Both the position numbers and the translations under genes were made by a program. The notes under the pieces were generated by a model. That model was given only the letters and a program-made list of their open reading frames with translations. It was not told the origin of the DNA and ran no database searches. A stretch of DNA of 49,711 nt. Origin: a virus. The stretch is taken from positions 1-49,711 of IMG/VR virus record IMGVR_UViG_3300021957_000060. The stretch is one strand, 5' to 3'. Positions 10,301 through 20,200 of the stretch are shown piece after piece (the stretch's first letter is position 1; every line of letters starts with the position of its first letter).

Positions 10301-10570
10301 CAAGCTAACTTAGCTGATACAGCAGCGCAGAATGCAGCTAATCAGCAGAACGTGCAGATTGCATACAACATGACATCTCAGGAGCAGACGCAACTATGGC
10401 AGCAGTTACGAGACGAGGCAGCTTACATACGTCAAAACTATGAAAACGAACAGCAACGTAAAGCTCAGATGATTGCAACTGCTATTGGTAATGAATCAGT
10501 ATTTAAAAATAAAGATGATGCAAGTAAGTTTATCTCTACAATAATTAATTCAATAAGTAGCACAGGTTAA
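7319..10570 (+). CDS. Repetitive Q/N/A-rich virion protein, likely internal (ejection) or tail protein
   Basis: 1083 aa, three zones. Residues 20-100 are Gly-rich with a run of GGG repeats. Residues about 115-245 are acidic and contain two copies of VNEVIVEA(E/D)P. From about 560 to the end there is a long helical, glutamine-rich region with degenerate units such as LSNEQQ, LANLSNDQQM and LSAAQQTELANL. Such a region should form a long coiled coil. No enzyme motif is visible. The position, first of four large genes before the lysis genes, matches internal virion proteins of T7-like phages; a tape-measure-like or tail-spike role is the alternative. Confidence 0.65.
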   Translation: MIKARQTLKNLQASRIRAQAYGGGLQYLYGNTGGGGGGGGGGGSMEGSTVYGYNPSPTAGGSYNNAGVGQYSRTGFGTPAGLGSTYSGGGYGGGSSSGYASTPAPEEEKEPEVNEVIVEAEPIDDPEPVIDYNDEGTGVDDYNSPPPTGGNTSSTNDNESEEEVNEVIVEADPVLVSENEETGVNEYESQPTMPEGGSNTGDTETEDKEEENSEDTEEDDGDSSMANEEGKELQNGNGYGGRPPSGGGNQTGGDSTPVGTGAPIKIEQTAPEYTIPEMKAVKAAGYGITTDKKDIQSVGYAKTVTVGEDVTAPDMGETAEQAAPDKIGPAAKVEGAKFDASLMGKGADVTAAQGQLSPEAIARAEDAELSERAVAAQRDTQAEREAQAGNVVFDVDSGAYVNKVSGKTASVEEAKAAEAQTRKAITDDTLSEGEAAKIIGTVGFEAAQRRTVQGEAAKGAAAGMLAEVGELPPEITAAIVEDPATVEAAIDEQPVEVRAAVAALPTEALVSSQMESLLGGLEDGKTPAWAKPALAAVEANLARRGMSASSVGRDAMFNAIIQSAMPMAQSNAQALQQRAAQNLSNEQQANMSTATLDMQRRMANLSNQQTANSQTAQMAQQMATMQSQFRQDAVMTTAQMQQQTRTQNLSNLQEAAKVTAMNEQAMRAQNLGNEQQIELAEMQYMNATESENMSAVQQQRLVEMQTAADFLSKNAGFKQQMELANLSNDQQMRLANLTALNQSESENLSAAQQTELANLNNRMQTNMLQGKIAAEMNQAQLTVDQQRAVQNASTVANIDLTKFNAAQQVELANSKFMQTMVSAQFSAEQQAAIQNATALASLDMANLDKNTRLAAQNAQSFLQMDMSNLNNRQQANVIKSQNQQQAMLSDQAATNASRQFAATSQQQADQFMSSLGVQVEQYNSSAAAARDQFNATEKNRMAAIDAGNELQAQQFNNQLAVDVQKFNEQSDFQRDQWNAANAQAVEQSNIQWRRQANLADTAAQNAANQQNVQIAYNMTSQEQTQLWQQLRDEAAYIRQNYENEQQRKAQMIATAIGNESVFKNKDDASKFISTIINSISSTG

Positions 10571-10584
10571 GAGGGTACAAAAGC

Positions 10585-11748
10585 ATGGGATTTTTTAAAA
10601 AAGTATTTAAAAAAGTTAAGAAAGGTTTTAAAAGCATTGGCAAGGGCATTAAGTCTGCCTTTAAAAAGATTGGCAAGTTTATGGGCAAGATAGGCATTGT
10701 AGGCCAGTTGGCTCTTATGTTTACTCCTGTAGGTGCCATGATGGGTAACTTGTTTTCGGGAATAGGTAACGTAGCCGGACAAGCATTTAGAGGTGTTACA
10801 GGCGCTTTAGCTCAAGGCGGAAAGATTGCTCAAGCCGCAGGTAAAGTTCTTGAGGCAGGCGGCAGCTTTGCAAAAGCAGGACACTCTGCGTTTAAGACTG
10901 TAACTCAAGGAGTTGAAACTTTTGTAAAAGAATTTGGCGGCGCAGCTTTAAATACTATTCCGGGCATGAACAAATTAATGCCAAGCATTACAGATAAAAG
11001 TTTTGAGTCTGCTTGGAACGCTACTCAAGAGTCTGTATTACAAAACTCTAAATCTATTATGACTAATTTTGAAAACGCTATTAACGGCAGAATGCCTACT
11101 GCGTCTCAACAGGCTGCTTTAGATGCTAAGAAGGCTGCGGCTAAAGTAACTAAATCTGATTTTGTTGAGAGCAAAACCAAGGCACTGCAAGAACAAGCGT
11201 CTAAGTTCCCTGATTCAATAGATGAGCGCTTTAAGCCTTTAGATGATTTAACTGCTGGTGCTAAGCCTGAAGATATATTAGAGTATGAAGACTACGCTGT
11301 TGACGGAACTATTAAACAAACGCCAGCAGACCAACGAGTAAGCCCTGTTAAAAGCGATAGCATTTTAAGCAGAGCTACAGACTATGCTTCAACAAAATAT
11401 AAAGAGTTTCTTGACGACAGACCTTTAGGTGAAGCCGTATTTGAAGAAGGTAAAGACTACCTTGGCGAGCAAGTAGCTAAAATACCAGACGAAATAGTAG
11501 GGCTAGGCAAACAACGACTCTATCAAAACGTAGGTTTAGAAGCTAAGCCTGAAGCTGCTAATGTATACTATGGAGCTGTTGCTCAGTTTGATACAGCCCC
11601 AGCAGGAACTTACGGCTCTCCAGAAATTAACGACAGAGCCATGCAAGTTCAGCTTGCGGGTACTGATTTTTATAACTTGGCACCCTTTGGAGCTGGAGCT
11701 AATTTCTATACACAGACGATGGCTAGAGGAATTGGAGGTACAGCATAA
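10585..11748 (+). CDS. Internal virion protein with membrane-active N-terminus
   Basis: 387 aa. Residues 1-36 are an amphipathic Lys/Phe-rich helix (FFKKVFKKVKKGFKSIGKG), followed by a hydrophobic Gly-rich stretch (residues 37-110, IGIVGQLALMFTPVGAMMG). This resembles a membrane-inserting peptide. It fits, by role and position, the small T7 ejection protein gp14 that forms a pore in the outer membrane; homology cannot be shown by eye. The remainder is soluble. Stop and next start overlap (TAATG). Confidence 0.65.
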   Translation: MGFFKKVFKKVKKGFKSIGKGIKSAFKKIGKFMGKIGIVGQLALMFTPVGAMMGNLFSGIGNVAGQAFRGVTGALAQGGKIAQAAGKVLEAGGSFAKAGHSAFKTVTQGVETFVKEFGGAALNTIPGMNKLMPSITDKSFESAWNATQESVLQNSKSIMTNFENAINGRMPTASQQAALDAKKAAAKVTKSDFVESKTKALQEQASKFPDSIDERFKPLDDLTAGAKPEDILEYEDYAVDGTIKQTPADQRVSPVKSDSILSRATDYASTKYKEFLDDRPLGEAVFEEGKDYLGEQVAKIPDEIVGLGKQRLYQNVGLEAKPEAANVYYGAVAQFDTAPAGTYGSPEINDRAMQVQLAGTDFYNLAPFGAGANFYTQTMARGIGGTA

Positions 11749-12329
11749 TGGAAGAAGAAGTATATATGCAAGAAGTGTCTAAAATGAACAGACCTATTCC
11801 GGGCCAGTCTCTTACTACAGACCCGGAAAACCCTGCTCCGTATGAAAGACCTCCAGAGTTTACTAACGTCCACGAAGCTACTATGTATATGTGGGACTTT
11901 GTAACTGAAGATGAAACTTATGTAGCTTTGATGACTGGAATATCTAAGGGTGTTCCAATAATGAGCATTGTACAAGTTCTGTTATTTGACCAGTTTCAAC
12001 AAGGTAAGTTTAATCCTGACCTAATGATGATGCTTGCTGAGCCTTTAGCTTATATGCTTATTGCACTTGCTGAGCGTTTAGACCTAGACATTAAGATTGA
12101 CAACGATGAAGAAGAAGGCGACATCTTCGGTGTTGAAATGGAAAAAGGCAAATTAGAAGAACTTAGAAACTCCATGATTCCACAAGGTTTTATTACTGAA
12201 GATATGGCTACAGAAATGAAAAATCTTCCTAGTCTTCTTGAGCCTACAGTTAAAGAAGAAGAAGTAACAGAAGAAGTAAGCGAAGCTCCAGAACAACCTA
12301 GCCTAATGGCACAACCTGAAGGACAGTAA
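11748..12329 (+). CDS. Virion-associated protein, unknown function
   Basis: 193 aa. Central mixed helical region (MYMWDFVTEDETYVALMTGISKG, with hydrophobic LMMMLAEPLAYMLIALAERL at residues 90-110) and an acidic C-terminal third (VKEEEVTEEVSEAPEQP). It sits between two internal virion candidates with a one-base overlap upstream and a 2-nt gap downstream, so it is probably a virion component or a chaperone for them. Confidence 0.65.
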   Translation: MEEEVYMQEVSKMNRPIPGQSLTTDPENPAPYERPPEFTNVHEATMYMWDFVTEDETYVALMTGISKGVPIMSIVQVLLFDQFQQGKFNPDLMMMLAEPLAYMLIALAERLDLDIKIDNDEEEGDIFGVEMEKGKLEELRNSMIPQGFITEDMATEMKNLPSLLEPTVKEEEVTEEVSEAPEQPSLMAQPEGQ

Positions 12330-12331
12330 AC

Positions 12332-14212
12332 ATGGCACAAGATTCAATTGCATACGGTGAAAGCCTTTTAGCGGATATTCGTCAAAGAAACGATAAGCTT
12401 AGAAGCCAAGCAAAAAAAGAACAAAAAAGAAATCTTTGGAAAGCAGCGGCTGTAAAAATAGGTACAGAGGTTGTTTCAGATATTTTTACTCAACGTCAAA
12501 ATAATTTTTTAAATAACGAAGAAAACTTAGCTAACAAATTAAGAACTACAACTGCTCTTAATGAAAGCACTAGGTATACCACTGCTGATAAAACTGCTAA
12601 GGCTTTTCTTGGTGGTGAAACTGCTTACTGGGAAACTCAAGCAGCTCCACAGGTTGATAGTTATTTAAAAGCTACTTATGCTGATGGAACGTATAATCAA
12701 AATGAATATGATTTATTTAAAAATCAACTATCTAAAAAATGGAGTCAACAGCTATATAAAGAGCATCAAGAAGGTTTAAAATTAACTCAAGACTTTTTAT
12801 CTGCCGGAGGTGGCGAAGAAGATGCTTATGTTAATTCTATTAAAAGAAGTAGAGGTACTGGTATTGTTGGCGGCATAGCTAATTGGGTCGGTAAAGGTAC
12901 GGGAGTTCTTAAAGCAGACGTACATAACTCTACCTCAAAACTTTTAGAAACTTCAGATAAACTAACTCAATACAAATCGGCTTACGAAGGCACAGGTGAC
13001 TCAGCGCTTTCTGCATTTATTGCTGAGCAAGATTTATTGAAAGGCGTAGATTTAGGAAGGAAAGGCCCCACATTCGGAACTCCAACAATGCAAAAAACTG
13101 ATTTTGGTGGAGAAGTTGCTGTAATACCGATGACTACATATGATGAAAAGGGAAGAGTAGAAAGTCTTACAATGATTTCAGCTGATGCAAGCGGCAAATT
13201 TAATTTTGATACTTCAGAAACATCGACACAAAGAAAGGGGTTTAGTCTTCTATCTTCTCAAATTGCTACATCTACAAATAAAACATATTTAGATGCAGGT
13301 AAAAAAGCTTTAATGGGAATTGAAGGCGACAAAAGTGGAGAGCTTACTGAAGCTTTTGAAGAAATTGTTCGAGAAGCAAGGAAACGGGACACATCTAAAA
13401 CAGGCCAAGAAATGATGTTGTCTCTAAATGAAACGGTTAGTTCAAAAGCCGGTGCAATTATTTATCGTGCAAAAAATGAAGGCTGGGCAACAAGCTCAGA
13501 AGCCTCTATAATTGCTGGAGAGATGGTAGCTGACGCGTATATTGAGGGAAACCATCATCGAGTTTTATTTGATGCAGGACTTGGAAATCCTTATCATACT
13601 ATGTTTGCTATTGAAAGTGCAATTAACAATAAAAAAATAAACAATAGTGACGGCATAGGTCAGCTAGGTGGCAGTGAAAATTTAATGAATCTTTACCAAG
13701 CTTATCGTACTGAAACGTCTGAAGGTCGTTCAGTTCTAGACGCTAAGTTAGAAGCTAACAACTATTTTGAGGGTAAAACAGGCCCGTTGTTTGGAAACGT
13801 ACATAAAACTATTAAGTCTGTTATAAATAAAGGAATTGAAGGGACTGAAGAAAATTTAATTCGTGAATATAATAATCTTTTTAATAGAAAACCAAACACA
13901 ATAAGCACTGCTGTTGAAGATGAACAAGAGTCTGAAGTTATTGACATGGCATCACTTCCTGTTCCAGCACCTGCTGATGAGCGTGGTATTATAACAGCAG
14001 ACACCCGTAGGCAAATGAGAGCATATAAAAAATTAATGGAGCTAGATAAAAAAATTAAAGTTCGCAATGAAAAAATATCTTATTTTTCTGAAGAAGATAC
14101 ATATAACAAAGGAGCAATAGTTAACATATCTAAAGCACTTGAAAAAGAACAAAACCGTTTTAATAATCTATATGCTAACTATATGAATAAATACGGCTCT
14201 ACTGAAGAATAA
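12332..14212 (+). CDS. Internal virion protein (T7 gp15-like by position)
   Basis: 626 aa, mostly polar and helical. The N-terminus (ADIRQRNDKLRSQAKKEQKR) is a charged helix; the C-terminus (residues 590-626) is also a charged helix. No catalytic motif is seen. It lies directly before the giant internal protein, as gp15 precedes gp16 in T7, and has AAGGACAG upstream of the start. The assignment rests on order, size and composition. Confidence 0.65.
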   Translation: MAQDSIAYGESLLADIRQRNDKLRSQAKKEQKRNLWKAAAVKIGTEVVSDIFTQRQNNFLNNEENLANKLRTTTALNESTRYTTADKTAKAFLGGETAYWETQAAPQVDSYLKATYADGTYNQNEYDLFKNQLSKKWSQQLYKEHQEGLKLTQDFLSAGGGEEDAYVNSIKRSRGTGIVGGIANWVGKGTGVLKADVHNSTSKLLETSDKLTQYKSAYEGTGDSALSAFIAEQDLLKGVDLGRKGPTFGTPTMQKTDFGGEVAVIPMTTYDEKGRVESLTMISADASGKFNFDTSETSTQRKGFSLLSSQIATSTNKTYLDAGKKALMGIEGDKSGELTEAFEEIVREARKRDTSKTGQEMMLSLNETVSSKAGAIIYRAKNEGWATSSEASIIAGEMVADAYIEGNHHRVLFDAGLGNPYHTMFAIESAINNKKINNSDGIGQLGGSENLMNLYQAYRTETSEGRSVLDAKLEANNYFEGKTGPLFGNVHKTIKSVINKGIEGTEENLIREYNNLFNRKPNTISTAVEDEQESEVIDMASLPVPAPADERGIITADTRRQMRAYKKLMELDKKIKVRNEKISYFSEEDTYNKGAIVNISKALEKEQNRFNNLYANYMNKYGSTEE

Positions 14213-14230
14213 TTTAAAGGATAATATTTA

Positions 14231-17200
14231 ATGTCAAAACTTTTTAGTGCTTACCTTGATGAAATTAATGCCCCATCTGCGTATTTAACAGAAGCTGAAA
14301 AATTAAATTCAGATAAATCTTTTGTACCTGAAAATTATTCAGTTACTGATTTTGAAAAAGATGCTTCAGTTCAAGTAGCTTTTGACAAAGTTACAGACTA
14401 TTTGTCAGAGCATCGTGGTTTGGGTTCAGCTTTAATTGACCAAGCAACAATAGGAAAACAAACAGATATTCCTGAGTTTATGCGGGATGACGTAGCTCGT
14501 ATTGGTTCTCCACTAAGCAAAGCCACTATACTCAAAGATGCTCCAGAAGATGTTAAATCTGCTTACAGGCTAATGCAAGACAGGTTTAATGCTGCTGAAC
14601 TTTCTGGTGCTGGTGAATGGGCTTCTGCTGTAGGCGACTATGGTGCAGATGTGTTGTTTAATCCTGAAACTATTGGAGTTCTTGGAAGTCTTTTTGCTGC
14701 TCCCGCAACCGGAGGAGCCTCTGCCGTTGCAGGTGTGGGCGCACGTAAAGTAGCACAGCAGGGCGCACGAAGTGTCTTGGCTAATGCCATCAAAGCTACT
14801 AAGGCTGCTAATACTTCTAACCCTTATAAAGCTGCCGCAGGCATTGGCTCTATTTATGGCGGTGCAGGCGTACACGTAGCTCAAGAGCTTGACTTAGCTG
14901 TAGGCCAGAAGGATGAGTACAGTGTTACAGAAACCGCCGCAGGAGCAACTGTAGGCGCTTTAGCGGGCATGGGTTTATATTCTGTAGGTTCTAAAATAGG
15001 TAACAAATATTTTAGAGAAGCTACAGAACCTCGCAAAGAGCCTTCTGTTGAAGTAGGGGCTTCTCTGTATGATGAAGCTTTAGACGGAGAGTTTATTCCT
15101 TCTTCTGGAGGTTCGCTTATAGACGAAGCTTTAAGACTTTCAGGGCCTGAAGGTGCAACAGCTAAAGTTGTAGAAGGTAGTGATTCTTTAAATGCTGCGG
15201 CTAAAAAGTTTGCAGATGATTTGGGTGGCGGTGAAAAAACACGCGAAGAAATACTCCGCATTATTCGTGCTGCTGCGGATGCCGAAGAAACAACAGAAGG
15301 TGTAACTAATAGAGTTAAGCAGGGCTTGCATACTATTGCATCTGATTTAAGCGGAAACTTCTTTGGAAAAGCCGCAGGTGTATTATCGCCTATTACTAAT
15401 CTTTCTGGTACAGCAGCGCAATTGCAAAAGAAATTAAGCTATGAGTTTGGAATTAAATTTAAAGTTCAAGATAAAGTTGTAGAAAAAGACTTGTCTGAAG
15501 TACAGCGAGAAGTAACAGGAAAGTTCAATGACCGCTTCCGAGCCATTGTTGAAGATATTTCTATGAACTCCGCTAAGGGTACTTTAGCTGAAGAAATGAA
15601 CGCAGCCCTCATGTTGTCTGTCCGTAGCTCTAAACCTTTAAAGCATAAAAACTTTGACGCTACTACAAACAAAGCTATTAACTCAGCAGCCGCAGGCGTT
15701 AAGTCTTTGTATGCTGACATGGGTGTACAACTGCAAAAGATTGGAGTTATTGATGAGTTGGTTGATAACTACATCCCACGTATGTGGAGCCGTTCTGCAA
15801 TTGAAAAAAACAAAAAAGGCTTGATGGATTTGTTTCAGTCTAAGGGCAACATGTCAAAAGGTGGTGCCCGCCGAACTGTAGATTCTATGTTGGATGTTCA
15901 GAATCAAGTAGACACTGGTGGAAGCGGTGGTTATTTTTTCTCAGCTAAACGAAAGCTAAACGACCTTGGAGATGATGCAGATTTTCAAGAGTTTTTAAAC
16001 GATGATATTCTAGGTTCTTTACACGCATATACTTTTCAGGCTGGTAAGTCTATTGCTAAGCACCGTGTACTGGGAGTAAACAACTTTGACCAGTTTAAAG
16101 GTTTTTACATAAATCGCATTCGCAAAGAAGTAGAAGAAAAAGGCGAAGACTTTACCTTAAAACAAGAAAAACAACTTGAAATGCTTTATCGTACTGCTAC
16201 AGGCGAAGGCTTAGACAGGTATGGAAAGACTGCTCAAGATGTTGTAGATACTTATAGTTTTGTAAACAGAGTATCTATGCTTGGCTTAGCAACTGTTTCA
16301 AGTTTGACAGAAGTATTTCTTAACCTTGGTAAAGCGGGTGTGCGTAACTCAGCTAAGGGGTTAAGCGAAGCTATTGAGTTTTCGTTTAAAGGAGTTACAA
16401 AAGACCTAGAAACTAAATTAGTTACTAATCATGGCTTAACTGTAAAAGAAGCTATGTCTGAAATGCGACAGTTTAGCATTCATGTTGACCAAGCAATGGC
16501 TCAAGTAGGTGATAGATTATCTGGAGATGCTTTAGTAAATGAAAGATTGCAAAATGCTAGTAACAAATTCTTTCGTTTAAACATGCTCGACCAGTGGACT
16601 AAGTTTGTACAAGCTACGTCTTTTTCTAGCGGAAAGCATATGATTGCAGACAATATTGCTAAACTTGCAGGGCATGGAAACCGCAAGCTAGATAAGAGCA
16701 TGCAGGTCAGAGCTGGTGAGTTGGCTGAGCTAGGCATTGATTACAAAAAAGCAGTTGACTGGCACAAAGCAGGCGCAGACACAACAAGTGACTTTTATAA
16801 AACAGATGTCTTAGGCGGCGTTGCACGTTATACAAACTCTGTAGTTTTGCAACCTACTGCTATGTCAGGACTAAAGCCGCTGCTTTACTCTAATCCTAAA
16901 ACTGCTGTATTATTTCAACTGCTTAGCTATCCGGCAGCGTTTACAAATACTGTACTTAAAGGAGCTGCTAAGTCTTTAGCTAAAGCCCCTGTACGTAATA
17001 GTGCTAAGCTTGTCCCCGCTGCTTTAATTATGACAGGCATGTCTCGATGGACTAACTATCTACGAACTAACGGAGAAAGCGAGAGAGGCAAAGACTTAGA
17101 TGAAGTTCTTTATAACTCTGTAGCTCGTTGGGGCGGCAATGGTTTGCTGCTTGATAGCTTTAATCGTGCTAAGACTTCTGCTAAGTATTCTGGCAGCGCC

Positions 17201-20200
17201 TTGTCCTACGCTACTTTGCCTTTTGGCCCAGCAAGTTCAGATGCTTTAAACTTAATCCAGCAAGGAATTATTCCTACGTTGGGTGGTAAAGTTCCTGTTT
17301 TGTCTGGAACTTATATGGGCAAAACACTAATCGGCGACAAAGACGTTACTCATTATCGTAGAAGCTTACGTAAAGCACAAGAAGATATTTTTGGTGGTTT
17401 AATCCCAGAGTTTGAGAAAGAAGTACCTGCCCCCGGTTTCGTGGTGGGCGGGCTTGTTAAAATTGGAGCTAAAGCAGTTACAACTACAGCTTCTGACCTT
17501 ATGGGCAATAAGCTTGGAACTCTAGGGCCTAAGATAGCTTCTAAAAAACCTGCTGAGTTTAATGACGAAGTAGCTGAAAATTTATCTAAAGCCACGGATA
17601 ACTATTTTAATGAAGATACTTTGAGTTTAACTTCTGCAAGAATATCAGAAGGCTTAGAAGAATTAGAAATGGAAGGTGCCTTAGATTTTTATGACTTGAG
17701 TCATATTGAGTTTGTAGATGCTATGATTCATAGTGAAATTAAAAAAGATATTAAAAGCATTGAAGAGCTTGAAAAGCTTCCTGAATGGAAGAAAGCTATT
17801 GAAAGTACAAGCGAAAATGAAGCAATTACTAACTGGGCTAATGCTCAAAAAGCTATGGGATATAACGAAGAGCATCGTAAAGCTTTAAGAATTATTCAGC
17901 AAAGCAAAAATGAAGTAGACCCTGAAGGAACTATTGAATACATGGTTCCTGATATGGTGCGTTCTTTAAAGCAGGCTTACGATGAAGTTAAAATTAATGT
18001 TACCCCTGAAGAAGTAGCTTCCGCACAAAAACAAAAGTTTGATGACCCTTCATTTGATAATCTACACGATTTTATTTCAAGTTCAGCTAGAATGAGAATG
18101 GACACTTTGTCAGAAATGGGCGGAGATAAAATAGCAGAAAATGTACTTATTAAATTATCAGCAGAAGGCGATATTGATTTTACTGTTTTTAAAGCTCCTA
18201 AAATAAAAAATACTGTTGATGATAAGTACCCTGAACTTTTAAGTGCAAACGAAAGACTAGCGGCCAGTAAAAAATATCGTGAAAAATCGACAGAACAGTC
18301 TATACTTTTTCGTACAGAAACAAGCTTTCAAGAAGCTCAGTCTTTTCTTGCATTTTCTTTTGCTAGAGAAGTAGGTGTTCATGTAGGTACTGAAGGTGCA
18401 GCAACAACTATTGCTATACGTGGACTTCCTAACACTAAAGCTAAGCAAGAGTTTAAGTTAGAATCAGATGCAAAATCCTTGACTCGTGAACGCTCTGGTG
18501 AAATGTTTGGTAACCCAGACTTACTAAAAGAAGAAGAAGCAGTATTAAGCAGCACTACTCGCATTGAAGACGACATGCCTCTTGACGAGTATGGATACTT
18601 TGGTGGTGAAGCGGTAGAGCGAGAAGAGCTTCTTAAAATAAAACCCATTACAATGAACGCAGGTTACATTGATGTCAGGAATCCTTTGCTTATTGAAACA
18701 GACCTTCCGGGTTGGGAAGCTGAAAGAATCCTTACTCCCGGCGGTGGTTGGGATGAATACTTTGAGCCTGAGATTACACGTAGAGGTTTAAAGCTAAACA
18801 AGAAACAACAGTCTAAACTTGCTGAATTGACACAACGCTCTGAAGAATTTGAAGGTTTATTCTTAGACCCTCCAGTAGGAGAGGCCACAGATATTGTTGG
18901 TTTTTATCGTCAAGAATTAAAAAGAAATCAAATAAATGCGGAGTTTAGAAATCTTCTTGAAGACTTAGGATTTGATTCTATTAAGTACAACAACGAAGTA
19001 GAACAAGGTTTTGTAGGCGAAAGCCCTTATTCGTATATTCTTTTTAAACCAGAACAGTTTAAGTCTGTTACTGCTCGTGCATTTGACCCTAAAGACTCTA
19101 GACACGGCGCTGCTAAGGGCGGCTACATTGTTAAGGGTGGAGATACACTGAGTCAAATTGCTATTGACCAAGGAGTTGCACTAGAAGAAATAGCTAGATT
19201 AAATGAAATTGAAAATATTGACGTTATTTTTGAGGGTCAAGAGTTAAAGCTTAGCGACAAAGCTCCTGATATGTTTACAGCTCAAGCAGCAGAAGTTAAA
19301 GAAGTAGAACCTATTCAAGAAATTGAAGAAGCTAAAGAAAGTATTCTTGCAGGGTTACCTGAAAAAGCTACTAACATAAAAGACGTTGTAGTAGAGAAAG
19401 CTCGTGTCATGTCAGAAGCTGGGGAATCTACTCTAGATACACTGTCAGATGTTTCTAAAGATGTACAAAGTACAGTATCAGAAACATTTGATGACGTTAA
19501 AGAGTCTGTTAGCGGTGCTACAGGTCGGACACTTTCAGCCCTTAAAAAACTAGTGGGTTCCGACTTTAGTTCTAGAGGTCGTACAGCAGAGAACACAGCA
19601 GGAACCACGGCAGAGCCTAAGACTACATCCGTTATGGGCGACATGACTATGGAGCAGGTACGCGAAGCTAACACACCTGATGCACCTGACCTGTCAGATG
19701 TTAAGATGCCAGACGTAGACTTTAGTTCTAAAGGTCGTACAGCAGAAAACACTGCGGGTACTACAGAAGAACCTAAAGAAATAAAACTACCAGCAATAGA
19801 GTTTAAGCCTAGAGATATTGAGATAGAATCTGAAAAGCAAATGGAAGACCAAGAAAGTCTTGTAGATACGCTGAAAGGTTTTTATAATGCTTCGCAATCT
19901 CAAGTAGCTAAAAACCTTATTGCGTTTTTTAACCCGCTTGCTGGTGATAAAACAGAAGATGATTACAACCCACAAGTTGTTGAGGCGCTAGGCTTCGCTG
20001 CTGCTAATGCTTTGAAGAAAAACAAAAGCACTATTGACTATGGTGACTATAACTTAAAAGAATCTAATGTTAGGGCACAGGTAGGTAGCGCAGCGCAAAG
20101 AAAGCGTGACAACTTAGAAGGTCGCATGAAGTCTGGTGACATCACACCCACAGAAGAAGCAGCATTTTCTGTAGGTGGAGGAGGCGTAACTGTAGAAGGT

